From Telmatactis stephensoni (taxonomy: Eukaryota > Cnidaria > Anthozoa > Actiniaria > Isophelliidae): DNA of 64,000 bases. The position numbers were made by a program, and so were the translations under genes. This document shows, piece by piece, positions 23,633 to 37,700 of this stretch. Location of the stretch: contig JALIZF010001459.1 in NCBI GenBank assembly GCA_029948255.1, positions 92,501 to 156,500 of the forward strand, given 5' to 3'. Below the pieces are notes generated by a model, which worked only from the letters and a program-made list of their open reading frames with translations, made no database searches and was not told where the DNA came from. Position 1 is the stretch's first letter, and the number at the start of each line of letters is the position of its first letter.

Positions 23633-26600
23633 ATGGTCGTTGACGAGGCCTTTGTGGAAGCAGGCAAAGTACCTGGATTAGAAATTTGGAGAATAGAGGT
23701 AAATTTAGAATAGATTTCAACTAAGAATTAGTGGATTTTCTTTATTTTTCCCGAAAGATTTGATTTCGCTTCCCAATTGAATGGCTCAAATTTCACTTCC
23801 TTTAAGATCAATGTCGGATATCATTTGCTGGTTTCCAAAAAATACGATTAAATTAACTTTATTTTTATAATCTAAGCCTTGAAAATAAGCCACTTTGTAG
23901 TCAATCCGTGTGATATTTTTCTATGCTGATATATAAAAACTCGAATTTTGTAAAGATACTACTGTTCATCTGACTGAAAATCTAATTGAAATTCAATTTT
24001 GAACACGTCGTGCTCGAGGACAATATATAACATGAATTTCTCTTTCTTATTTTCAAAATGTCCTTAATAATAACTTCAGGCCGGGAACATTAATATAGGA
24101 GCACTTATTTTTGTACATCGATCTAATTGTAGTTGACTTGTTGGACGGATTTAGCTCAACCACAAGACCCTTGTAAACACAAGTTTTGAAAACACTTGCT
24201 GCATTGTGGTAAATTGTCGTCCATCACCTAGGCAACTAAGAAGCCTTGAAAAATTCACATGTTTGCAAAAAGTAGGACGAAAACAATTAAATGTTAAATA
24301 TGTTTCAAATTAATGACATTGGCAAATTTCATTTGCGTTCTCGCGATTTTTCGAAGTGCGAAATTAGCTTTATATTTTCTGTCAAAAGTTAAAAGCATTT
24401 CCGATTTTGAAAACTGAAGGAAGTCAATTGATTTTCAAAGCCCTTGTAAAAATTGTTTTACATAATGGAGACACCTTATCCTCTTTTCAAACAAACAAAG
24501 CCAACTTCAAATATATACGACAATGTTAAATCCCAAGACAGAATTTGAAAATGTAATGAAATTCGTACATGAAAACAAAAGAACAAGAAATTATATTTTA
24601 GAAATTAGCTTTTATTATAAGTTTGCCCAAAGGAGTCCAACGATCATATCGATCATTTCTCAGTTTTCACTGCGGGGAATAAATTCTAGATAAATAAATT
24701 AATTAATATTCTTACAAAAATCCTATTTTTCTGGCTCTAATAGTGCTTCAGTGAAAAACATGACACTATGTACATTGAAATTAATTGCGCAAATTTTTCA
24801 CTGATTCAGGTCTGTTCTCGCTTACTCAGCTAAATTAAAGCTATCACACAATCAGTATCACATTGAGTCACATTGCCGAAATTCTAGACCGTGGAAAACA
24901 ATCTATTTCCATGCAATTTGTGAATTGTTAAACTTCAGGTGTCTGACACACACCTAATTGATAAAAACCCACCTGCACATCCAGTCTGGTTTTCTGCCAA
25001 CAAACTATTGACGCTCCTTCAGTATAATGAGCGTCTCAGCATCTGAGTTATTTTCCACATGAACAGAAATTTGCTTGATTCTGAATAAAAAGTTGTGAAT
25101 AATCGTTTCACAGTGTATTCGTTTGTTTATTGAAACAAATGCTATATTAACTCAAATGTGTTAAATATAAAAGCTGAGAAAAATAAATTGAAGTACTGAT
25201 TTGGTTTGCCAAGAAAAATATACCTTTTTAATTTATGAAAGGTATGAAAGTCGAATGCTTCCAATTATTTTCCCGCCTTTTTCTTCGAGGCGTTTGTTTC
25301 TCGATGACGCGCGCGCGTATATACATGGAGTAACGCGAATATTCACGAAAATGAAAGCTTACAATTAGATATGCTGCATAATATTTATGGATGAATAAAA
25401 ATGAAATTATTCATTGTACAAAAAGAATTATTATAATTATTTCCAAAACAGTGATGAATGAAACAATACTGATCTCAGTGTGGCTTGTTGTTCTTTTAAT
25501 CAGCACTTGTATGCACTAGTGTGAAACCCTGAGCAAATTCGATACCTCTTGACCCTCTCGAGTACTCCTTTCTTACTCTATTGACAACGAACTGACAATT
25601 CGCTTTCTTGTAGAAACTCAAAGTGGTTTTTCAAGATCCTAAAACCTACGGAACGTTTTATTCTGGGGATTCGTACATTTGCCTATCGGTAAGTAAAGGC
25701 TATACATAGCTACTTCGATACTTTAGAGTTTCATTATTCTTGTCGCTATGGTAACTTTGCAAAGCGACAGGTTGCAGGGTATATTAAGTAATCGATGCTC
25801 TTGGCCTGTACAACAATTAATTGCTTGATAAACATATAAGCCGGAACATGTTCAAACTCCGTCATGTACCACTCGTTAGCAATGCAGTGGCCCTTCACAA
25901 TAATATAATATTAAAAATTATAAATGATATAAAATGGCTGTAAAAATGAAGGGTCAGCAGTGCTTATGTTTTGTGGGTACTGTGGAGAGGAAGACAGCCT
26001 TGAAGTTTCAACAAATAATCAAATTGTTGCTTTCGGGAGAACAAGTCTTTGAGGCTGCACGCTGCAAACTGCTATAAACATCTACATACACAATGATGAG
26101 AGTATGAGTATGTCAGAGTATCTCGCTTGTGTTATATACATACATACGTAAACAAAGAGCTATAACAAATAGTGCATGATCAAAATATTTCCTTTTACCA
26201 CACTTTAGACAAAGCAAGTTGAATCGCGTCTAGAATGGGACATTCATTTCTGGTTAGGAAAGGATACTTCACAAGTAAGAACATCTTTGTATTTATCGTT
26301 CTGTATATATATCTCTGCCTAAGGTAGCCAGTTTGCCTTCTGTCCACTGTTCTTGAGCTTCTGTTCTCTATTATATCTAATAGTTGACTGTTTGTTTTCT
26401 GACGTTCATTTTGACTGCCGTTCTTTCCAATATTGATAATTTTCTCTTTACCCATCAAATAATGAAAAACACATCTCATTCTTTTCTAAAGGACGAAGCA
26501 GGAGTTTGCGCATACAAGACGGTTGAATTGGATGATCATCTTGGAGGAGGTCCTGTTCAATATCGAGAGGTAAAACACTTTTAATATTTCATTTGGTAGC

Positions 26601-27349
26601 TATAATAAATAGATATTTTGTGAGTTTTTTTACCAAACGTCTATTTATACTCTTGATTGACGTTTACGTCCATTTTGAAGCGAGCGCGCTATTACAAAAA
26701 CCAATGCAACTACAACATTCATGATATTCAGAGACACAAAATTGAGTGAAAGTAATACTGGATACTAAAATGCACTTTGCATCTCGTCAATCGGACCTTT
26801 TTCTCACTTATACAGGTACAAGACCACGAATCCAGGAAATTTCTTGCACACTTTAAAGATGGCATCAGGTAAACAACCTTTTTGATAAAAATTTGATGAG
26901 CAACATTCGTCTTTGTCTTTGACCTGTTCCTACATAAACATACTTATTTCATAGAGCATCAGAACAACAGTCAGCAAATAAAGGTTCCATGCAATCCCTA
27001 CGACTGAATTATCGTATCGACTTACGTAGAGCATTCCGAAGAGCATTCCATTTAGTATTCCGTAATCAAATAAAGGTTCCTATCCCCACGACTGCATTAT
27101 CGTATTGACTTACGTAGAGCACGCATTATCTTTTTTAAGGTATTTGGAAGGTGGTGTGGAATCAGGATTTCGAAAAGTTCAACGTGGTGTCTACGAGAAG
27201 AGATTGTTTCATATCAAAGGAAAACGCAATGTTAGAGTGTCTCAGGTATAGTTAAAAACTGCTCTTGTGTGTTGAGCTAGGGTTTATGACCAACTATCTA
27301 ATTATACGGTGACAGGACATTGGAGGCTATGCTCAACAAAAAATGTAAA

Positions 27350-27381
<32 letters not shown>

Positions 27382-28667
27382 TACACACAAACAAAATAAC
27401 AAAACCGGAACAACCGTATTCCCATAAAAAGAAAATCTAAGAATGTTAATTCTGGTAAGACAGAAATCTGAGGTACGCTAGAGTCGCACCCTTATGCTAT
27501 ACATATCTATTTGGTATAGGTTGAGCTCCATGCGAAATCACTTAACAAAGGAGACGTGTTCATATTAGATGATGGACTTAATATCTACTGTTGGAATGGA
27601 TCAAAATGTAGCAGAATCGAAAAGATGAAGGTATATAATATAGGTAACCCCTAGCCTCAAGAATATGTTTCCAATATGTTTCCACATTTTCCATGTGTTA
27701 GAGATCTAATACGTCACGCAGCCACAGTTTGCGTCGTCACGCAAAGGTTGTCTATTTAGTTTTGCGTGACGACACAAACTGCGATTGCGTATACAAGACT
27801 AATACGTAAGATTTACGTACGTGTTTTTTCCCAGGGAGCAGAAGTTGCCGCGAAGATAAAAGACGACGAACGAGGAGGAAAAGCTGCTATTCATATCATT
27901 GGTAAGGCTGAAACACAAAGCATGGTTTCTTTGCTACATTTTTTAATCATTTGTTGCGCGCAACGTTACATGCATGAGCGACATGGGTGAAAAACGCACA
28001 CTCGAAAGTTTTAAACAAAAACATTGAAGATTTAGTAAATCTTGAAAGTTACTAGTAAAGCTATCTGTGAAAAATTAGTGCGTATTTTTTCCAAAAACAT
28101 CACTTTAGTTGTTCTCTTTCCCTAGTCAAATAATACACGAGAAATTTGCATAATATCGACGGTACTTTTATTTGTAAACACGAACGCGTCCACGATTTCC
28201 CGCCGAATTTTCGAGCATGCGCAATGCGTTTTTCACCCGTGTCTGCATGAGGTGCATGCGTGAACACACGGTGCAGCTGGTTTATAGTTGCGCGCAATGT
28301 TCCAAGAAAAGCTATTTGAGCACTTCATTGCAACTTTACAAGTTACCCAGGTTAAGTTCTTATTATCATACAATGATTAACATAATAATCTGGCAATTTC
28401 AAACTTGAAATTCTGATCTCAGACGAAAACAAGGACAAAGGACTCGAGGACAAGTTCTTCAAAGCTCTAGGATCGCGTTGTGAGATCCCTGAGGATTCTG
28501 GAGACGATTTAGAATTTGAAAAATCAAGTCAACTTAGTGTGAACCTTTACAGGTATGCATAGTATGGTCTGAGACTAACTCATATTCATTACAAGCCTAA
28601 ACTCACAACCTTGTCCTCCACTCTCTCCCCTTTCCCTTTCGCTCCTCACCCTTACGCTTTCCTTTCC

Positions 28668-28712
<45 letters not shown>

Positions 28713-31700
28713 TTAATGACCAAGGGCCAGTACATTATGGCATCATAAGGTTTTATTTCGTTTTGTTTAGGGTTTCTGATGCGTCTGGAACTTTGGAAAT
28801 GTCGTTGGTTGATGAGAAACCTCTAAAGAAGAAACACCTGGACACAAACGTGAGGCTTCGTCTTAAAAAACGTATTTGATATTATTATTTGATATCATTT
28901 TATAAGAGCAAGGATGGCCAGTTGGTCAGTGCGCGGCTTTCGGTGCGAGAGGTCCCGAGTTCGATCCCATTATACCAGTGACCTCACATCCTTGTTTCGA
29001 CTTCTTTCCTTTCCGTGTATAGCTTTAAGTAGCTTTAAATACCCTTAAAACGGAGCATTGACGGAACGAGGGGGAGGGGAGGGGGGTAAAATGAGCGCAC
29101 CGTCGACCTCCTGAAGACTAGCCTCTGGCTAAAGGAACTACCGACGTTAAACAAAGGCCTTTACCTTTTATTTGATATATAACATTTTTTCACTCATTTT
29201 GAATGTATGCATCAACCTTTCTTGTCATGTGCATTTTGCGCTAAGTTGTAGTAACGCCCATTATTTCTTGGCACCCAACGGCTTGTTTCGGAGTCTACTT
29301 TAACGTGATATTTTATAAGTCGTGTCTAATAGCGTTCTAATAACCCTACCAACAGGATTGCTTTATTTTGGACTGTGGAAGCAGTGGTGTGTTTATTTGG
29401 GTTGGCAAAGGTTGCACCAAGCAGGAGAAGAATAGTGCTATGAAAAATGGAATGGTAAACACGATCTCTTCTATTCATTATGTGATCACACAACACCACT
29501 ATTAGTCTATGTACCACCGCAAATATCTCGGGCAGACTCAGTTTCACATCGTACACTAGGGCCAGAAAATCAAGAAATGTCCATCATTGTTGTGAGTAAA
29601 AAACAAGCTCTGTTAGTAAGCAGCACATTTCTGAACATGTGTATGCCGATGCGTACCGACACTCGTGAGGACCAGGCACAAACCATTTTCGGTAGTTTCG
29701 TCGTGTAACGGTTAACAAAGAAAGTCGCTCACAATGGAACAATGCTCAAAACAAAGCACTCTACACTGTGTTTTTGTATGATAAAACAGATTCCGGTACA
29801 CGACGACAGAGCCCCATTTTCGACCATTTACTGTATTGCTTTCTGACTTTTTCTAACACATTTACGCTGTTAGTGTTGCAATTGATTAAATGCAATATAT
29901 ATTTCATACATGCAGTTATATTGAACAATAAAACAATTCTTTTCTTTGTATTCAGGAATTTATAGAGAAGAAAGGTTATCCTAACTGGACTCAAGTAACA
30001 CGTGTAATCGAGGGAGGGGAGACGCCCATCTTTAAGCAGTTCTTCTCTAATTGGACAGATGCTGATTCTCAAGTTGGACTAGGTCGAGTCTTTAAAGCAG
30101 GAGTTGGTAAGGAAATCATCTGATAGCAATAATGATAACGATGTCGATAATGATGATGATTATAATGATTATGATCATGATCATGTAACACCAGATGGTC
30201 TTTTAATTTTACACCACTATGATTTATATCAAATAGAATGTGTGCGATTACAGATAACATTTTCCTACCGCATCTCTGCATCAATTTTCCTTTTAGTCAA
30301 CGATTGCCATACCTCTGCATCTGGGAATACAGAGAACTTCTTCCTGTAACGATTATAGCAACTGTCTGCATCTGTCGGCAGCAAAGTCCAAAAATCTTTT
30401 TGTTGAACAAAATTCTATCATCGTATAATTGATTGCATTATTGATGGTCATGTCATCGTCATCAATATATATCATTGTTATCACTATCATCATTATCATC
30501 ACTGATCAGAGACTATCAACGATGCATTTAACAAATTGAAGATGGCCATGGTTTTGAGTTGTCTGTCCTCATATTCGCACACTCTTGACGTCATAAAATG
30601 TCCTAAACTCAAGTGGAATCACGAGCCCAGCGAGCGATTTCACTGCAAAGTTTTGAACATTTTATGGCCTCAAGAGTGTCAATAAGAGGACCGACAACTC
30701 AAAACCATCTTCAATTCATTTTTTACAACAATTATTTGAGATAAAAGTTGAAACTTATTAAACGGGGCAACAGAACGAGCGCGCGCGCCAAAACGCGTCA
30801 GCAGTATGTCTGTCCTCTTATTGACACCCTCTAATCAACCAATCAGATTGCGAGATTAGTATCAAGTGTTGTAAAAATATCATTGTATGAACTTTCACAA
30901 GCCCTTTGGCGCAACTGACATCTGCTCAATTTTCCTAGCCCAACAAAGCTATGACAAAGTCGATGCTTCAGCTCTTCATGACAGAAAGAAACCCGTCAAA
31001 AAGGAGATCCTACCTGATGACGGGACAGGGGTGGCAAAGGTAAAGAAACTGTGTAAACTACAATCATTGCCAGAATTGTTGGCACGATATTGTCGTGATG
31101 CGCGCGAAAAGTAGATGGTGATGAGATTGGCTCCCCCCGTGCCCCCTTTACAATGTTGCTGTAAAAATCCCAACACCTACGACTCGGCAATCAGTTCGAA
31201 ATACCTTTTATCTAGCAGCAACATTGTACAGGGGGAGGGGGTCCAGTAGTACGGTCACAAAGTGTACAATTGTAGAAATATCCGTTGAATTCACATCGTG
31301 CCAACTAATTTTGGCAAGGACTGTAGTTTGTAAAAGGCTGACCTCGATTAACTAATCATTCTGTTAAACTCGTGACTGTGTACCTCGCGAGGCACTTAGC
31401 AGTCCTTTCGATCCCTTGCCTTAACGGACAAATGCCATTTAGTTTGCATTGGATTAATTTTCAGATCTGGCGAGTAGAGGAACACGACATGGTACCCATC
31501 CGTGTTGAGTTACACGGTCTATTCTTTAGTGGAGATTGTTACATTATGCTGTACACGTATAAAGTCAACTTAAGAGAAAACCACATCATCTACTTTTGGC
31601 AGGTACGTTATTGCTGACTATATAAGCTGTACGTTAAAGACATTGTCTAAGGTAAGCCGAATAAGATCGGAAAGTTGCAGATTAGCCTCTCTCGCAACCG

Positions 31701-34700
31701 CGTTACGTACGCAGTTAAGTTTCGTATGTAATCACGTTATGTACGCAGTAAACAGTCAACGAACGTCAACTTACGTACGGAAAACGTTATGTGCGTAGTC
31801 ATGTTACGTAAACAGTCAACTTACGTACGGAAAACGTTATGTACGTAGTCATATTACGCACGCAGTTAAGTACACTCATTCACCGGCAAAGTCCACACTC
31901 ATTAGACACCACAAAAAGTGTTGGTTGCTACAGACATCGAGACGGTGGCCATAGTAGTCGCAGGGGTAACTGGTCCTTGCAACTAGCCTTGAAAATGGAT
32001 GGCGCTCAAGCGTTGCACCCTATACCGTGCCCTCGGGGTGAATACCTGGGGAGCGCGCGGCGGTTCTGCATGACGCAGCCTCTTGCGCGCGTTGCGTAAC
32101 AAGAATAAATACGCAGCTACGAGGGAGACTACAAGCTGATATGATGAGTCATGTTGGCTAATTGGTAAGCGGTCTTCTAAGGAAACAGTTTCAGCCATCC
32201 AGCTACTTTTTTCAGGGCGGAAAAAGTAGTACCGAAGAAAAGGCTGCGTCTGCGATGCTGACAGACAAGATGGACAAAGAAATGGGAGGTATAGCCATGC
32301 AGGTTAGTAAGACAGTCTTAACAACTTTTCTGATTTTTTTATATCATTTCTTGCTCCTTAAACTCAGCTTTACGTCCTTAGTGTAAAGGCCCGGACACAC
32401 CTTGCAACTTTTCTGCAACATTGTGCGCAACACAGTTACACCGTGTGTCCATCCCCGCAATGTTGCGCGCAACATAGTAGAAACAGTTGCAAACGCTGAA
32501 CTCGATCCTAAACCTTCAACTATTGTGCGCAATCGTTGCAAAGTAGACACACGGTGCACTTCAATGTTGCGTGCAATGTTGCACAAAAAAATTCCAAAAA
32601 AAGTTGCATCGGGTGTTTGATCCTTAAGTCTCGAATTCCCTAATTAAACGACTCTACCTCAACACTAAATTGATTTTTGCATAATGAAGGCTTAACTACT
32701 ATATATTGTGTTCATCATTTGATGACGTTATTAATGTAGTTTTGTTCAATTTCTAGGTCCGCGTCGTACAAAACAAAGAACCTGAACATTTTCTTCGAAT
32801 ATTCAGAGGACGTATGATAATATTAGATGTACGTATGTCAAACACCTTCTAGTCGCGGGGGAGGGGACCCATATATTTTGAATTAAGGGGATGATCGTCG
32901 CATCTTTTAGGGGTCAACATTACGAGACTTGGTACATTTTAGGGTACTCGTGGACGCTGGACGTTGGATGCCGGACGCTGGCACTTTATGGAAATCGATA
33001 CCAGATTGAGATTTCCTTTGTTTTATTGTAAAAATAGCTTGCGCCATGGCAATTTTGGTACCGCTTACAGGGTTAAAAATGAAAATTCTCGACTATCATT
33101 CCCAACTAAAATATCCTCCCTCCTGGGGTTTATAGTTTTACTGTAGTAAAGTAATGCATACTAACACTAGTTGAAGGCTTGCAGCGTGAAACGTTATGAA
33201 CAAAACACTAAAGTATTTTTGATGTGGTAACTTTAAGGGCGGAAAAGGAGCAGGATTCCGTGCTGGTTCTGAAGAAGATACCTTTGATTCTCAAGGAAAA
33301 CGATTGTTTCACGTCAAAGGAACAACTGATCTGAACGCACGAGCAATACAGGTAGGATTAGTAGTCTCTGCATGCACGAAGGAACGTTTGATCTTTAACA
33401 CTTGTTTCACGTCAATAAGGATCGAGTTCTACTGCTACAACTTTGGATCCCATTAACGGAGTAAATCTCTATGGGCAATCCCAGCCCTTGGCGAATTTTG
33501 TAAAAAAAACTTGATATCACATAACACATATGCTAATAATTTAATTACAGCTTTTTATGTCGTCCCCGTTCCGTCCTATACGCCTCAGTCAGGGACTGGA
33601 AGGGAGGTCTTGACAAAGAATCACGATCAGATTCAATTTTCAGAGTCAGTTCACGAATCACGCTTCAAATTTATCAGTTAGTTCACGAATTACGCATATT
33701 TTAGCAACGATTTCACGAAAATCAATCGAAAATCTGGCTTCACTGATCACGCATTCAATCTAGGTCAAATCACGGATCACGCAAAACCCCCTTCCAGCTC
33801 CTGCTCAGTGTCTTCAACACCCCTGATTCTCGAGCCTCCTCTACAAAGAGGTCCACAGTAGTTTTCACAGGATCTTATTTTGAGGGCGGGATATTCGAGA
33901 TACGAGCATCCTGTTGAGGAATTGCGGTCTGTTGAGGAATTTCGCATGGTGTTTTTAAGGAATCGTGACGTGGCTCTTCCGTAGACTCCTTCTCATTGGG
34001 TATCCTATGGTATCAGAGAAGAGGGAAAACTGGGACAGTAAGAGACGAAGACTCTAATCTGTTACCACAGGAAGCCCAAAGGTGGCCTAGAAAATCTCCA
34101 TAGAGCCTGGGAATGCAGCCCACATAGCTCTTTTATCACTATTTAGAGAAACCTCAAAGGTTTGCCGGGTTCTTAAATAAAGACATCTCGGGTTTTCTTC
34201 AGGTACCTCGACGTGGTGCTTCGCTGAACTCTGGTGACGTCATAGTGTTGGAAACACCCAAGAGAATTTACATGTGGAGAGGAAAGGTGAGTTACATGTT
34301 AAATTCATATGAAAATTGATGAATATAAAGGAAAGTAGCGTATAACTTGGTTGGGTAGATAAAGACGTCATATCATAGAAAACAGAGAGCATAGATAGAT
34401 AATAATAATAATAATCAACTTTATTTTCACGAGGGTAACACGTGACAGTAAACTGATAAACTTGTGGCCCTCATAGATGACATAACATAGATAGGACTCG
34501 GGGATAGGACGACTGCTCCCGTAGAGCAGATTTCGTATGAGTGTGAAACGGACCGAGCCGTGCCGTGACTGTCTCAGTGCCGTGTTGTCTATAAAACCAT
34601 TCAAAATTTCTGCCGTAACCGTGCCGTGACCGTGCGGTGCCGTTTTCACACTCATGTGAAATCTACTCTATTGCCATAAGATCGTACATGAGAGACGAAC

Positions 34701-37700
34701 ATGGAGGAAATACATTGAGGAAGCTCCTGTGATCTTTGAGCCTCAGTCATGAAAGACACACAATAGGGTACAGTGAGGGTATCGAGAGGGTAAAACAGGG
34801 GTTTATATCAATCACTTGCATTTGTCAGTGTTGCACGTCACCAATTCTACGCCATCAAGAGACGCATACATATTGCATCTCAATTGCACACAATTGGCAC
34901 ACAATATTGCAGACATTCATCGTTGGCAAACTAGTTTTCGGAAACTAGTTTTTTTGTCTCTCACTTGTACTAAAATAAAATATCATTACACTGTAGGGTG
35001 CATGCGCAGCTGAGAGGAGAATTGGCCGCCTAGTAATTGACTTCCTAACTCCAGGAAGGTATGTCAGTACGCAGGAGCTCCTGCAGTAAGTTAAATCAGC
35101 CGCTGGGATTCCTGCGGTGATTGGTGATCCAAAGTTATGCCAAGATTATACTCAGATTTACGTCCATTTGACGCGCGCGCGGATTGATCGTGCAATCTAT
35201 TTGAGCTATTTGTATTGATCTTTATATTAAACCACAGGGAGCCCGAAGTTATCCGTGAGGACCATGAGCCTGAATACTTCTGGGAAGACATTGGAGGTCG
35301 TGAGCCGTACGCAAAAGGAAAGAGACTTGAGGTATAAGAAAGAGCTGGCATTTTTACGCATCCGTTTTTATATTCATCCACGGTATAGCATATATAGTGA
35401 AGTTAAGACAGAAACACTAGAGGTGACACATGGGGAATATTCGTGTTTTACTTTGATATTGTGTTCATCAGGAAGAAAAGCCGTCCTACCCACCAAGGCT
35501 GTTCCAGTTTTCTAATGCTTCTGGTGCTTTCAAAATTGAAGAAATTTTAGAGTTCACACAAGAGGTAAACTTTACCTACATATATATAGTTGGACTGTAC
35601 AAAACTTACAAAACCCGTTAACCGGATTGCACTTTGAGGTGGTATAAAAACTGTATAAAGTTCATTTATTGTATTTCGTGGTTGTTTTTACAGGATCTCA
35701 TTGAAGACGATGTGATGCTCTTGGATACTTACGATGAGGTGCGTGATACAAGGGTGGGGTTACACAGGGGTGTACCGCGTAGATGTGAGACGCACTGTAT
35801 GGACTTCATGTAATGACGTCACGTATCCCATAGCAATTGCCTCGGTGCCTATGTTGATGGACAACATGGGGCATTTTTAGTGTTATTGAACCCAATTTTG
35901 ACATTTTTCGTATTTCAAAGGTTTGGACTCTTGCAAAGAGTCAAAAACAGTCCTAACAAATTAAACTGTACTTTTTGCATATCAGCGTGTGAATCCACTG
36001 CCTAGTTGCCCAAGATGGCGACTTAATGAAATTCAGTAGGTTGTGACGTCATGTTTAAAGGGGTCTATATTCAAATTGATCTGGGTGGGTGGTGGAATCG
36101 AGCAAGCGACCTAAATCTCCCTCACTCTCAAAGCTCCTATTTACAACCATGGAATTGTTGTAATCCAATACAATTTACGCACAGTGCGTTAGAGAAATTA
36201 ACTAAATCAGTAACCGACTGAAGAGTGTTTAGTTGTAGTTGTTTCCATTCATAGGTGTTCGTGTGGATTGGCGAAGGTGCTAACGATGAAGAAAGAAGAG
36301 AATCGCTGAGAACTGCCATGGTACGTTCCTCCTTACACAAGTGAAATATTTCCCTTTCTTTGCGTTTCTTTTTCTTTCTTTCTTTCTTTCTTTCTTTCTT
36401 ATAATTTCTTTCTTTCTTCCTTTCATCCTTCTTTTCTTTCTTTCTCTCTTTCTTCCTTCCTTTCTTCCTTCCTTTCTTCCTTCCTTTCTTCCTTCCTTTC
36501 TTCCTTCCTTTCTTCCTTCCTTTCTTCCTTCCTTCCTTTCCTCCTTTCTTTCTTTCTTTCTTTCTTTCCTTCTTTCTTTCTTTCTTCCCTGTATTTTTGG
36601 AATGAACAAGATTCATTAATAAGAATCACTCTACACGAACCGGAAAATCAGTGGAATTCAATAAAAATGAAGAAATATTCAAGAAATTCAACCAAATTCA
36701 CGTCAACGAGCGTGCACGATTAGTATCTATAAACTGAAACAATAATGGTTATTTATTCAGGATTACATCAAATCAGACACAACAGGGCGAACACTCGATG
36801 ATACAGTAATTCTACAAGTCAAACAAGGCTACGAACCGCTTAATTTTACTGGACAATTCCAGGCTTGGGACGCAGAAAAATGGAGCGTAAGTTGGTTACT
36901 GATTATCTTATTGAAATATTTACTTTAATCTGACTGTACAATGATGGAAAAGGTGGCGAAGCTTTCACAATATAGCTATTTCAATTAACACTGTCGCCGC
37001 TGAAAAAAGCCTTAAGGCTAAAGACTTTCAACTATCTTTTTGTTTACTAACAAACGTCTCTGTAGGCTATCTGAGAAATTAAGGAATATGTGTCCAAGTT
37101 GTAGAATTTGCAAGCATACAGTGAGTTTTTTATTGTAATGATGTCACGATGATAAAAAGTTTTCATGATTCCGCTCTCAAAGCTTTAGGCTTTAGGCTTT
37201 TTTTCAGCGACAACGTTAATTGAATTAGCTATATATAAACACGGTAACACTGTGACGTCATTCATTATGGCGACTTTGCTCTCAAAGGCAGAATTGCCCT
37301 ATCGCATAATGACGTCACACCAAAACATTTTATTGTTTTGACGCTAAGGATTATGGTCGCCAGAGGGGATCAGAGTGATTGCATATCAAATAAAATGCAG
37401 ATGAGCAATCACTGATACATGATATATATCAAAACTCGATACATTGAAGTTCTACTTCGAAAAGGAATATTAATAGGTCCCAATTTCGACTGTTTCTGAG
37501 CATCTATCCCCAATGTAAACATACTGTGACGTCATTATGCGATAGGGCAATTTGTGAATAAATAACTGCCGGGGAACTTGACTCCCAGGGGGATGGTCGA
37601 ACATGTCGTAAGGAATTTTTGTTACCATCCCTAAAATAAGGCACCAAATTTGTGTGACTCAAGCTATTTTTACCGCTAAAAAGTATCAATTATAACATAC

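Noticed and set aside
28915..28967. Functional tRNA gene at the A/B boxes
   Set aside because: No paired acceptor stem and no clear anticodon arm are seen. A second copy with the same non-tRNA body shows that it is a SINE.
36137..36616. 159-codon Lys/Arg/Glu-rich ORF and its overlapping frames
   Set aside because: They are readings of the TTCC/TTTC microsatellite in villin intron 23.
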